The position numbers and the translations under genes are program-made. Positions 24,603 to 34,804 of a stretch of DNA of 64,000 nt are shown here, piece by piece (positions within the stretch are counted from its first letter, which is position 1; each line of letters starts with the position of its first letter). The DNA is from Rhodococcus sp. NBC_00297 (GTDB lineage: Bacteria > Actinomycetota > Actinomycetes > Mycobacteriales > Mycobacteriaceae): the NCBI RefSeq assembly GCF_036173065.1, contig NZ_CP108041.1, forward strand, positions 3,723,001 through 3,787,000, given 5' to 3'. The notes below the pieces were generated by a model that saw nothing but the letters and a program-made list of their open reading frames with translations, had not been told where the DNA came from and did not search any database.

Positions 24603-25523
24603 ATGCAGACGTTCCTCCCCGACCCCGGCTTCGCCCGCAGCGCACAGCTGCTCGACGACAAGCGGCTCGGGAAGCAACGCGTCGAGACCTTCCAGATCCT
24701 GCGCGCCCTGGTATGGCCCTCCTACGGGTGGAAGAACCACCCGGCGGTGGTGATGTGGCGGGGATTCACCCCGGCGCTCGTGGCCTACGGGATCGCGACC
24801 TGCCGGGAGTGGGCGGCCCGCGGGCGGGCGGAGGCCCTGGAGGCACGGCTCCTCGACTACAGCGACGGGCGTGCGTGGACGTACGACGAGTTGCGCGACG
24901 ACGGCCGACTGCCGCCCTGGCTCGGTGACGACTCGGTGCACGCGAGCCATCGTCGCGCCCTGGCCGCGAAGGCGCCGCAGGCGTACCCGGCCGACTGGGC
25001 GGGGGAGACCGGGTACGTCTGGCCCGGATCCCTCTTCCCGCGCTGGCCCCCGACGGTCGGCGACACCACGCCCAGTGCCGTGGTGTCCTCGATGATCGAG
25101 ATGGGCGCGCCCGCAGAGCTGTTCGACCCGGGTACGGAGGAGTGGTCCGCCCTGCGGGCCCTGCACCGTGGCCGATCCGCGCAGGTGCGGACGACGAACC
25201 ACCGTCTGCTGACGGTCGCTGCAGCGCTGGTGCGGCCGGGCCGCACGGCTCTCCTGCTGGACACCGACCCGCTCGCTTCCGACCTCCCGCTGCCCGAACC
25301 GTCCGCCGAGCCGGGCGGCACGGTGTCGGCGTCCGTCGCGCGCGAGCCGACCCCCGAGGACGTCGAGGCGATGCGGGCAGAGGGCCGCGATCCCGGGCGT
25401 CTGCGCGTGTTCCGCCGTGGCGCGACCGTGCGCGATGCCGGGGAGTACGCGCTGGTGGTCACGTCCGGTGCCGCGGTGCCGGGCGAGCTCGCGGCTGTTC
25501 CGTCGCTCCGTCTGACGACGTGA
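24603..25523 (+). CDS. MSMEG_6728-family protein (pyrimidine-dimer glycosylase-like N-terminus)
   Basis: 306 residues. The N-terminal 150 (MQTFLPDPGFARSAQLLDDK, RLGKQRVETFQILRAL, GWKNHPAVVMW) match the MSMEG_6728 group, related to the T4 endonuclease V-like pyrimidine-dimer DNA glycosylase family. The C-terminal half is variable and low in motifs. A DNA-repair role is plausible from the family but unproven. It stops 3 nt before the convergent ABC exporter gene. Confidence 0.8.
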   Translation: MQTFLPDPGFARSAQLLDDKRLGKQRVETFQILRALVWPSYGWKNHPAVVMWRGFTPALVAYGIATCREWAARGRAEALEARLLDYSDGRAWTYDELRDDGRLPPWLGDDSVHASHRRALAAKAPQAYPADWAGETGYVWPGSLFPRWPPTVGDTTPSAVVSSMIEMGAPAELFDPGTEEWSALRALHRGRSAQVRTTNHRLLTVAAALVRPGRTALLLDTDPLASDLPLPEPSAEPGGTVSASVAREPTPEDVEAMRAEGRDPGRLRVFRRGATVRDAGEYALVVTSGAAVPGELAAVPSLRLTT

Positions 25524-25526
25524 GGA

Positions 25527-27278
25527 CTAGCGCCCTCGCCACGCGGACCAGAGTTCGGAGTACCGGCCGCCCGACTCCACCAGGTCCCGGTGCGGCCCCT
25601 GCTCGACGATGCGGCCGTGCTCGAGCACCACGACGCTGTCGGCGCTCGCCGCCTGGGTGAGGCGGTGGGCGACGACGATCGTCGTCCGTCCGCGAGTGGC
25701 GGCCCGGGCGGCCTCCTCGAGGTCGCGCGCGCCGGCGCTGCCGGCTTCGGCGGTGGCTTCGTCGAGGACGGCGACCGCCGGATCGGCCAGGACGATACGG
25801 GCCAGTGCGATCTGTTGCGCGCGAGACGGAGTCAGCTCGACGCCGCCCTCGCCGACCACCGTGTCGAGACCGTCCTCGAGGGTGCTCACCCACGAGTGCG
25901 CGCCGACCGTCCGCAGCGCGTGTTCGACCGTCTCCCGATCCGCGTCCGGTGCCGCGAGCCGCAGATCGTCGATGAGCGGTCCGGCGAACACGTGCACCTC
26001 CTGGCTGACGATCGCGACGTGCCGGCGCAGTCGATCGGAGCCGATGTCGTCGAGCGACACCCCGCCCACCCGAACCGATCCGGAGTCCGCTCGCATCGAG
26101 CCCGCCACGAGCGCGGCGATGGTGGACTTGCCGGCGCCGGTCGAGCCGACCAGTGCCACCGTCGTGCCGTCGTCGATCCGCAGATCGATCCCGTGCAGGA
26201 CGTCGTCGACCCCGTCGTAGGAGTGGCGGAGGTTCGTCACGACGACGGTGCCGTCCGCGGGCTCCGCCTCGGTCCCGGGGGAGCGGTCGTCGGGCAGATC
26301 GATGACGCCCACCAGTCGTGCGAGGGAGGCCCCGGCCGACTGGATGTCGTCGAACGAGTACAGCAGCATGCCGATCGGGTTGAAGAGTCGGTGGAACAGC
26401 AGTGCCGCCGCGGTGGTCTGACCGACGGTGACGGCGTCCTCGCGCACCAGGAGGAAGCCGACGGTGAGGATGACCGAGAGGCCGACGCACTCGGCCCGGT
26501 TGCTGCGCGAGCCGAACCGGGTGAAGAGACGGAAGACGGTGACGGCGATGTCGCGAGCCTTGCCGGACGATGCGTCGATGCGCGCGAGGTGCTCACCCTC
26601 CATGCCGTACGCCCGCACGGTGCGGGCCCCCTGCATGCTGCTGACCAGAGACTGGGCGCGCTCGCCCATCGCGACGCGCTCGGCGGCGTACATCGGGGCG
26701 GACCGCGGCAGATACCAGTGCAGGGCCATCACGTACATCGGGATCGCGACCATGCCCGCGAGTCCCAGACGCCAGTCGAGCCCGAGCATCGTGATCAGAC
26801 TGAGCAGGACCAGCAGCACGGCGGCGAGGATGTTCGGCACCACTTCGCCGAGCGATTTCGCCATCACCGCGATGTCGTCCCCGACGCGGGAGAGCAGGTC
26901 TCCCTTGCCGACTCGCTCCAGTGTGCTCACCGGGAGGTGGAGTGCGCGACCGAGGACGCGCTCGCGCAGCGAGGCCAACATCTTCTCGCCGAGCAGACTG
27001 ACGGTGTAGGCGCCGATCCCGGTGAAGACGCCGCCCGCGACCGCCGCGGCGCCGATGACCGTCACGACACCGACGATCGTGGACGTCGGTGCGCCCTCGG
27101 TCACTCGATCGACGAGCATGCCGAAGACGTACACGGGAATCAGCGCCATCGCCGCCGCGACCACGCCGATGGCGACGGTGAGCGCGACCGATCCCCGCCG
27201 CGCACGGAGTTCGCCGCGAAGGAACGCCCAGCATCGCCGTCCACTCGCGATGGGCAGCAGTGCGGTCGGTTCGGTCAT
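25527..27278 (-). CDS. ABC exporter half-transporter with intact Walker motifs and a broken signature
   Basis: 583 residues: six-helix transmembrane domain (to about 320) then a nucleotide-binding domain. Walker A is GSTGAGKST and Walker B with catalytic Glu is VAVLDEAT, but the LSGGQ signature is replaced by LTPSRAQ. The partner gene overlaps by 4 nt and carries the opposite defect, so the pair forms a heterodimer with one working ATP site. Start ATG 27278. A longer frame upstream is antisense shadow. Substrate unknown (siderophore, drug or peptide export are common). Confidence 0.93.
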   Translation of the reverse strand: MTEPTALLPIASGRRCWAFLRGELRARRGSVALTVAIGVVAAAMALIPVYVFGMLVDRVTEGAPTSTIVGVVTVIGAAAVAGGVFTGIGAYTVSLLGEKMLASLRERVLGRALHLPVSTLERVGKGDLLSRVGDDIAVMAKSLGEVVPNILAAVLLVLLSLITMLGLDWRLGLAGMVAIPMYVMALHWYLPRSAPMYAAERVAMGERAQSLVSSMQGARTVRAYGMEGEHLARIDASSGKARDIAVTVFRLFTRFGSRSNRAECVGLSVILTVGFLLVREDAVTVGQTTAAALLFHRLFNPIGMLLYSFDDIQSAGASLARLVGVIDLPDDRSPGTEAEPADGTVVVTNLRHSYDGVDDVLHGIDLRIDDGTTVALVGSTGAGKSTIAALVAGSMRADSGSVRVGGVSLDDIGSDRLRRHVAIVSQEVHVFAGPLIDDLRLAAPDADRETVEHALRTVGAHSWVSTLEDGLDTVVGEGGVELTPSRAQQIALARIVLADPAVAVLDEATAEAGSAGARDLEEAARAATRGRTTIVVAHRLTQAASADSVVVLEHGRIVEQGPHRDLVESGGRYSELWSAWRGR

Positions 27279-28978
27279 CGCAGAACCGCCTCTCGGTAGC
27301 GCTCGTCCGTCTCCGCCAACCCGTGGTGGGTGCCGACGGTCGCGACGCGCCCCTCGTCGAGCACGACGACGCGGTCGGTGACCGCGAGGAGCGCGGGGCT
27401 GGTGGTGATGAGCACCGTCGTCTGGGTGCGGGCGTCGCCGTCGTGACGCAGTCCCGCGATGCCGGTGGCGATGGCGTGTTCGGTCACCGCGTCGACGGCG
27501 GTGGTCGGATCGTGGAGGACGAGTACCGGTGGCTGCGCCGCGAGTGCGCGGGCGAGGGCGACTCGTTGGCGTTGCCCACCGGACAGGCTGGCACCGCGGT
27601 CGGTCACCGGATGGTCGAGACCGCCGTCGTGCATGGCGACGATGTCGGTGACGGCGGAGGCGGTCACCGCGGCGTCGAGGTCGCTCCCGCGGTCCAGGGC
27701 GATGTTGGACCGCACCGTGCCGGCGAACAGATCCGACGTGTGCGGTTCCACCAGCACGGTGCGGCGGACCTCGGGGAGCGCGAGCTCGGTCACGTCGACG
27801 CCGCCGACCGTCAGCCGTCCGGTGACGTCGTCGGGCGAAACCTGCCCGGAGAGGACGGCGGCCAATGCATCGGCGTCCTGCGGCCGGTAGGCGACGACGC
27901 CGACGATCTCGCCGCGCCCTAGATGCAGGTCGAGATGCGTCAAGGTCCCGTAGGACAGGTCGTCGAGTCCGACGGACGAGGCGTCGGGGGACCGCGTACC
28001 GGTGGAGGTGACCACCGGGTCGGCGCCGAGAACCAATGCCAACCGGTCCGCTGATCCGCGGATGACCGCGAGGAAGCCGGGAAGTCGGGAGAGCGAACTC
28101 AGCGGCTCGATGAGGAACTGCGCCAGTCCGACGACAGTGATCAACTCGGCGACGGAGATTCGGCCCTCGAGAGCGAGGAACCCGGCCGTGCCGGCCACGG
28201 CGGCGGACAGCAGCGCGCCCACCGTTGCCGAGACACCGAGATACACGCTGTTGCCACGGGCCAGACGCATCGTCGCGGCCAGTGCACGTCGGCTCGACTG
28301 CACGAACCGCCGGGACGCGACGTCCTCGGCGCCGATACCGCGAAGGGGCCGTACGCCGCTGACGAGATCGGTGGCGAGACCCGAGACGCGGGCCACCTCC
28401 GCCTGCTGATCGGTCGCGGCGCGGGTGAGGAACGGCGCACACAACTGCAGGAGAAGGAGAAGGACAGGCGTGCCGATGACGACGGCCAGCCCGAGCGGCA
28501 CATCGATGACGAGAAGTGCCACCGCAGTGACGACGAGGGCGGTGACCGCGGCGGCGACCCGGGCGATGGCGTCGAGCGCCCACGAGGTCTTCTCGGCGTC
28601 CGAGGTGCTGACCGTCAACAACTCGCCGGGGCCGAGATCGACCTGGACGCCGCGCGGGTCGAGCACGCGTCCCGCGACCTCCACGCGTAGCAGGTGTGCT
28701 TCCCGCTCGATCGCGACGACGATGATGCGGGCGCCGATGCGGTACGCGTAGGAGAGGACGACGAACAGGCCCGCCAGCCCCAGCAACGAGACGATCATCG
28801 CGGTGACGTCGCCGGTCTCGACCGCGCGGCCGATGATGAGACCGATGGCGACCGGCACCATCGTCTCGCAGAACTGGTGCACACAGAACAGGGCCGACGA
28901 ACCGACGAGTCGCACACGGTGGCGCCGGGTGGTGCGGCGCAGGATGGCCCCGCCGGTCGACGGAGGTGCGTCATGCAT
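27275..28978 (-). CDS. ABC exporter half-transporter lacking Walker A but with intact signature
   Basis: 567 residues. The membrane domain occupies about 1-310. In the nucleotide-binding domain the Walker A position reads VVAYRPQDADALA with no GKS/T, and the Walker B region reads LVLHDPTTAVD with Asp instead of catalytic Glu, yet the signature LSGGQRQR is perfect. Complementary to the downstream half-transporter. It is the first gene of the operon, ending in a 4-nt overlap. Confidence 0.93.
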   Translation of the reverse strand: MHDAPPSTGGAILRRTTRRHRVRLVGSSALFCVHQFCETMVPVAIGLIIGRAVETGDVTAMIVSLLGLAGLFVVLSYAYRIGARIIVVAIEREAHLLRVEVAGRVLDPRGVQVDLGPGELLTVSTSDAEKTSWALDAIARVAAAVTALVVTAVALLVIDVPLGLAVVIGTPVLLLLLQLCAPFLTRAATDQQAEVARVSGLATDLVSGVRPLRGIGAEDVASRRFVQSSRRALAATMRLARGNSVYLGVSATVGALLSAAVAGTAGFLALEGRISVAELITVVGLAQFLIEPLSSLSRLPGFLAVIRGSADRLALVLGADPVVTSTGTRSPDASSVGLDDLSYGTLTHLDLHLGRGEIVGVVAYRPQDADALAAVLSGQVSPDDVTGRLTVGGVDVTELALPEVRRTVLVEPHTSDLFAGTVRSNIALDRGSDLDAAVTASAVTDIVAMHDGGLDHPVTDRGASLSGGQRQRVALARALAAQPPVLVLHDPTTAVDAVTEHAIATGIAGLRHDGDARTQTTVLITTSPALLAVTDRVVVLDEGRVATVGTHHGLAETDERYREAVLR

Positions 28979-29027
28979 TAGCCGACCCTAACCCACGTGG
29001 CCGACCGGTCGGGACGACGCGTACGCG

Positions 29028-29393
29028 TCAGTCGTGCTCGGGATTCCTGGTGCGACGGGCGGCGTCGCGCTGCTGCTGAGCGCGTTCCCGGCACCGACGC
29101 AGGAACTCCTCGTCGGACTCGGAGTTCGTCGCGACCGCGCGGCCGGGACGGACGTCGTACTCGGGGAAACGGGTCGCCCTCGGTCGGCGTCCCGCGTCGG
29201 GACCGCCCCAGATGCCGCCGCCGACGGGCCGGCCCGCCACGAGCCAGGCCACGGACCCGGCGAGAGGAAGGAACACGACGAGCAGGAGCCAGACCGTCTT
29301 CGGGAGGTGACGGATGCCACCCTCGTCGGCCGTGATGACGTCGATGAGGCAGAAGATCCAGAGCACGGCGACGATCAGGCCGAGATAGGGCAC
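29028..29393 (-). CDS. PLDc_N-domain small membrane protein
   Basis: 121 residues with two hydrophobic helices separated by an acidic loop (LWIFCLIDVITADEGGIRHLPK then LLLVVFLPLAGSVAWLVAG), the pattern of the phospholipase-D nuclease N-terminal (PLDc_N) family without any catalytic domain. The C-terminus is charged and probably cytosolic. Function unknown. It lies between two divergent units with no clear operon partner. Confidence 0.8.
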   Translation of the reverse strand: MPYLGLIVAVLWIFCLIDVITADEGGIRHLPKTVWLLLVVFLPLAGSVAWLVAGRPVGGGIWGGPDAGRRPRATRFPEYDVRPGRAVATNSESDEEFLRRCRERAQQQRDAARRTRNPEHD

Positions 29394-29551
29394 GGGCGCG
29401 TCCTCACGTAGAGCGGTTCACGTCCCGATTCACGAACCGCATGGTCTGTTGACGCGCTCACCCTAGCGCCCGACGTCGCCCTCGTCACTCCGTACGAGCC
29501 GTCGCGGGGGTAGGTGGTTCCGAATGCCCTCTGTGAGCGCCCACCGACCGG

Positions 29552-29577
29552 GTTTCCCCCGGCGGTCCGACGGGCAT
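29552..29577 (+). promoter_or_regulatory. SigF/SigB-like promoter of the UsfY-like gene
   Basis: GTTT at 29552-29555 and GGGCAT at 29572-29577, spacer 16 nt, matching the general-stress consensus GTTT-N15/17-GGG(T/C)AT in nine of ten bases. Transcription would begin near 29585, and GAAAGGA leads to the GTG at 29607. A usfY-type gene behind this promoter agrees with the mycobacterial sigF locus. Confidence 0.65.
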
Positions 29578-29606
29578 GCACGGATGTATCGACGAAAGGA
29601 CAAGTC

Positions 29607-29903
29607 GTGGTCGCGCAGAACGAGAACGAGCAGCCGCAGGATTTCGCACGCACCACGCGTGCGCACGCCGGTGAGGCCATCACCGACAGCCGCGCATGGC
29701 CGGGCTACTTCCTGATGGCGCTGGGCTTCGTCGCGCTCGGACTGGGCCTGACCGCAGCGGGCGGCGGCTTCGAGGGATGGGTGCTGGTCGCCGGCATCGC
29801 CTGCCCGGTTCTCCTGCTCGCCGGCCTCGCCGTGGTCCTGCTCGAGCGCAAGCGCGTCAAGGCGGCCGAGGGCAAGTCCCTCACCGATCCCGGTGGTCAC
29901 TGA
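29607..29903 (+). CDS. usfY: UsfY-like membrane protein
   Basis: 98 residues. The N-terminal motif DFARTTRAHAGEAITDSRAW and PGYFLMALGFVALGLGL match the UsfY family, encoded next to sigF in mycobacteria. Two helices (PGYFLMALGFVALGLGLTAA and WVLVAGIACPVLLLAGLAVV) give a small membrane protein with charged ends. The GTG start follows GAAAGGA by 8 nt. SigF itself is not nearby. The last 11 nt overlap the phosphatidyltransferase start. Confidence 0.75.
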   Translation: MVAQNENEQPQDFARTTRAHAGEAITDSRAWPGYFLMALGFVALGLGLTAAGGGFEGWVLVAGIACPVLLLAGLAVVLLERKRVKAAEGKSLTDPGGH

Positions 29904-30639
29904 CCACGATCACGTGACGGGTTCCGATGCGTCGGAACCCGTCGTCTCCCTGCCGAGAACTCGCACGCAGTACTTCCGTGCGTGGTCCGAGCTGCACGGC
30001 GGGTACGACGTGCACTCGTCGGCACTGGTGCACGGCTGGCTGACCATCACGTACGTTCTGGCCCGCCCGCTCGCGCGGGCGCGCGTCGCCCCCACCGCGG
30101 TCACCGCTGTGGGGGTTCTCTTCGCTGTCCTGGCTCTCGCCGTCGCGGGTTCCGGTCCGTGGGGCGCCGGCGCGGCGGCACTGCTTCTCGTCCTGTCGGC
30201 GCTGGTGGACAGCCTCGACGGCGCCGTCGCACTGCTCCGCGGTCGATCGACGGCATTCGGCTACGTTGCCGACTCGGTGGCCGATCGACTCTCGGACATG
30301 CTCGTCTTCGCGGTTCTCCTCGTGCTGGGAGCACCCGCACCCCTGGTGGTCGCGGTCGCGCTGCTCACCCTGTTGCACGAGACGGCGCGGGCTCGCGCGG
30401 TGTCCGCGGGGATGGCGTCGATCGGAGTCGTGACGGTGTGGGAGCGCCCGTCCCGCGTGATCGCCGTCGTGGTGACTCTCCTGGGAGCCTCGGTGGTGGA
30501 CACCGGTCCGCTGTTCGGCACCATCGGTGCCGCCGTGTCCCTGATCCTCGCCGTCGTCGGCTTCAGTCAGATCAGCGTGTCGATCCATCACGCTCTGAGT
30601 GCGCTTCCCGCTCCGCGACCCGGTCGCACTCGAGAGTGA
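29893..30639 (+). CDS. CDP-alcohol phosphatidyltransferase family membrane enzyme
   Basis: 248 residues with about six membrane helices. The family motif D-x2-DG-x2-AR-x8-G-x3-D-x3-D appears as DSLDGAVALLRGRSTAFGYV with VADSVADR following, but the Arg of AR is Leu. This family joins a CDP-alcohol to an alcohol in phospholipid synthesis; the variant Arg leaves activity open. GTG at 29893 overlaps the UsfY-like gene by 11 nt. A shorter start at 29914 is possible. The 3' end overlaps the convergent BrkB-like gene by 68 nt. Confidence 0.75.
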   Translation: MVTDHDHVTGSDASEPVVSLPRTRTQYFRAWSELHGGYDVHSSALVHGWLTITYVLARPLARARVAPTAVTAVGVLFAVLALAVAGSGPWGAGAAALLLVLSALVDSLDGAVALLRGRSTAFGYVADSVADRLSDMLVFAVLLVLGAPAPLVVAVALLTLLHETARARAVSAGMASIGVVTVWERPSRVIAVVVTLLGASVVDTGPLFGTIGAAVSLILAVVGFSQISVSIHHALSALPAPRPGRTRE

Positions 30640-31435
30640 ACACCCAGCCGATCAGCACGATGATGTGCAGCAGGAACAGCCACAGCACCGTGGCGACGGC
30701 CGCTCCGACGGGTTCGAGGCCGCCGAACGGGCCCGACCAGTCGATGGGTATCGCGAGGAACAGCACGTAGCCCTGCAGGAATCCCGAGACGAAGGACGCG
30801 GTGGTCAGGGCACCGATCGCGACTGCCGTACGCGAGAGGGTGGTCGGCGCGACCACCCGGTACGTCCATCCGATGGGTACGGCGAGCACCAGCCAGACGG
30901 TGACGAATCCGAGCCAGACGCGGAACGCTCCCGCGCCGATGCCGCCGTTCACCGAGGCGAGTGCGTTGCCCACCACGAGAACGGGGATGGTGAGCAGCGG
31001 CGTGACGATCAGGACCGGGAGCGCCGACGCGCGACCGCGCCAGCCGACGAACGATTCGCGCACGGGCTCGTAGACGAGCAGGGCCCGTCGCATGCCCTCG
31101 CCGTAGAAGGTGGCGGGCAGGATCGCGACCAGGCCGCCCAGCCACCCGAGGTGGGTCCCGGCGTCGAACAGTGTCCGCACCGCACCCGGGGCGCCCGCTG
31201 CGCCCGGCAGCAGTCCGGCGATGGCGTCTCCGTACCCGACGACGGTCTCCTCACCCAGCAGCAGCGTGGTGAGGCGCAGACCCAACAGCAACATCGGCAC
31301 GACGGCGATGCCGCCGTAGAACGTGATGCCCGCCGCCACCAGGGCCGTGTCGCGCGCCGCCAGCCGACGTCGCATTCCCGCCGCGACGGCCGTTCGTTCA
31401 CGCACGATGCGCCGAGTCGTGCGGACGCCCGTCAT
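30572..31435 (-). CDS. YihY/BrkB-family membrane protein
   Basis: 287 residues with six to seven hydrophobic helices; AAGITFYGGIAVVPMLLLGL and TFYGEGMRRALLVYEP are typical of the YhjD/YihY (BrkB) family, whose members are membrane proteins of uncertain function, proposed in export or lipid handling. Divergent from glgX by 141 bp. On its strand GTTG (31469-31466) and GGGTAG (31450-31445) sit 9 nt before its ATG, a weak SigF-like promoter. Confidence 0.85.
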   Translation of the reverse strand: MTGVRTTRRIVRERTAVAAGMRRRLAARDTALVAAGITFYGGIAVVPMLLLGLRLTTLLLGEETVVGYGDAIAGLLPGAAGAPGAVRTLFDAGTHLGWLGGLVAILPATFYGEGMRRALLVYEPVRESFVGWRGRASALPVLIVTPLLTIPVLVVGNALASVNGGIGAGAFRVWLGFVTVWLVLAVPIGWTYRVVAPTTLSRTAVAIGALTTASFVSGFLQGYVLFLAIPIDWSGPFGGLEPVGAAVATVLWLFLLHIIVLIGWVFTLECDRVAEREAHSERDGSTR

Positions 31436-31476
31436 GGGGCATGTCTACCCGGTGGCCCGTGCGCTCAACCTGCACC

Positions 31477-31502
31477 GTTTCGTCCGGGCGGTGCGCGGGT
31501 AA
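31477..31502 (+). promoter_or_regulatory. SigF/SigB-like promoter of glgX
   Basis: GTTT at 31477-31480 and GGGTAA at 31497-31502, spacer 16 nt; nine of ten bases agree with GTTT-N-GGGTAT. The glgX start is 75-84 nt downstream. General-stress control of glycogen or trehalose metabolism is known in related bacteria. Confidence 0.5.
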
Positions 31503-31576
31503 GAACGCTGGGACCCGCACGACTTCCGTGGGTGACTTCCGGTCCCTCCACGAGCTGGACCTACGACAGAGAACTG

Positions 31577-33640
<2,064 letters not shown>

Positions 33641-33665
33641 CCGGTCGCGGCACGGCAGATCCGAC

Positions 33666-33702
33666 GCGGGCCCCGATCACCGATGTGGTGATCGGGGCCC
33701 GC
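33666..33702. terminator. Bidirectional intrinsic terminator between glgX and the TetR operon
   Basis: Perfect 16-bp stem (GCGGGCCCCGATCACC and its complement) with loop GATGT. It lies between convergent glgX and tandem-TetR genes and includes the TetR stop codon at 33677-33679. No U-tract, as usual for GC-rich actinomycetes. Confidence 0.8.
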
Positions 33703-34804
33703 CGTCGTCCACACCCAGCATCGCGGTGATCACCGCGGCGAGCCGGCGCTCGTCGACGTGCCGTGACAGGTCGTTCACCACGGTGAACGCTGCTTCGACG
33801 AGAACCGACGACTGTGCCCGCGAGCGTCCCGGCATCGTCGACGCGAGGAGGTGCACCCACTCTCCGCGCTCCTGGCGAGCCATCACGGTGAGCTCGCGTG
33901 CCGTCGCCGGACCGGTCGAGAGGCCGTGGCGCCGGAGTACCCGCAGTGCCGGCGCCCGCGTCGCGAGGGCCACGCGCCGCCGCGCCAGCCCGGCCAGCGC
34001 CTGGTGCGGCGTGTCCGACCGGGCGAGCACACGCGCCGTCTCGTCTGCCGCCCGGCGCGCGGCGCCGAGGCACACCTCGTCCAGCACCACGGTCTTGCCG
34101 CCGAACCAGCGGTACGTGCTCGATGCCGCGATGCCCACCGAGGAGGCGATGGCCGCCATCGTCACGTCGGCGGGCTCGTTCTCGTCGAACAGCGCCGCGG
34201 CCGAGCGCAGGAGTGCGTCCCGTCGCCCGACGGGCGGGACGCCGTGCGGGAGTTCCGGATCGTCGACGGCGTCCGGCAGGTCCGCCGAGAGGACCGCGGC
34301 GCACGCGGAGTCGAGAACCTCGAGCACCGCGGCGGCGGGGACGGCGAGGCGGTGCGTCCCGATGCTGGAGAGGGTGGACAGCACCGCCCGAGTCGTGACG
34401 TCGGAGTCGCGAGAGGGCCGAAGGATCGGATCGGCACGACGTGCTGCCGCGGTGACGGCATCGAGAACCGTGGTCACCGAACCGATGTCGGGGTCGTGCA
34501 GATGCGGGCGGTCGCGGCGCAGCGTGCCGAGCGAGCGGCGCACGGTGAGGGCGCCGAGAGCGAGCGCGTGGTGATCGGCGGGAGCGCCCTCCCGAGCGAT
34601 GCGCCGTTCGAGGCGTGCGACCGCGGTCAGATGCAGCGTGCGGAGCAGGTCGTACTTCGAGTCGAACCACCGATACACCGACGGCCCCGAGACGCCCGCG
34701 GCCGCCGCGACGTCGTCGATGCCGACGGCCGCGTAGCCGCGGGCGCCGAACAGATCCGCTGCCGCGTCGAGCAGTCGCCGCGGCCGTGGCGACCCACCGG
34801 TCAC
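33677..34804 (-). CDS. Tandem TetR regulator with two DNA-binding domains
   Basis: 375 residues. Two TetR-type helix-turn-helix segments are present: IDDVAAAAGVSGPSVYRWFD (29-48) and MAAIASSVGIAASSTYRWFG (216-235), each followed by helical C-terminal material. Such double-headed TetR proteins are uncommon; one polypeptide can mimic a dimer. Its ATG overlaps the modC stop by 4 nt, so it is co-transcribed with the molybdate-type transporter, though a link to molybdenum is not established. Target sites unknown. Confidence 0.85.
   Translation of the reverse strand: MTGGSPRPRRLLDAAADLFGARGYAAVGIDDVAAAAGVSGPSVYRWFDSKYDLLRTLHLTAVARLERRIAREGAPADHHALALGALTVRRSLGTLRRDRPHLHDPDIGSVTTVLDAVTAAARRADPILRPSRDSDVTTRAVLSTLSSIGTHRLAVPAAAVLEVLDSACAAVLSADLPDAVDDPELPHGVPPVGRRDALLRSAAALFDENEPADVTMAAIASSVGIAASSTYRWFGGKTVVLDEVCLGAARRAADETARVLARSDTPHQALAGLARRRVALATRAPALRVLRRHGLSTGPATARELTVMARQERGEWVHLLASTMPGRSRAQSSVLVEAAFTVVNDLSRHVDERRLAAVITAMLGVDDGGPRSPHR

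Noticed and set aside
25590..27299. 569-codon open frame antisense to the ABC exporter
   Set aside because: Mirror of the ABC gene with low-complexity sequence and no ribosome site or domain.
30599..31576. In-frame N-terminal extension of glgX giving a 1013-residue protein
   Set aside because: The extension is antisense to BrkB, with low-complexity acidic/His-rich composition and no domain; GlgX is complete from about 31577.
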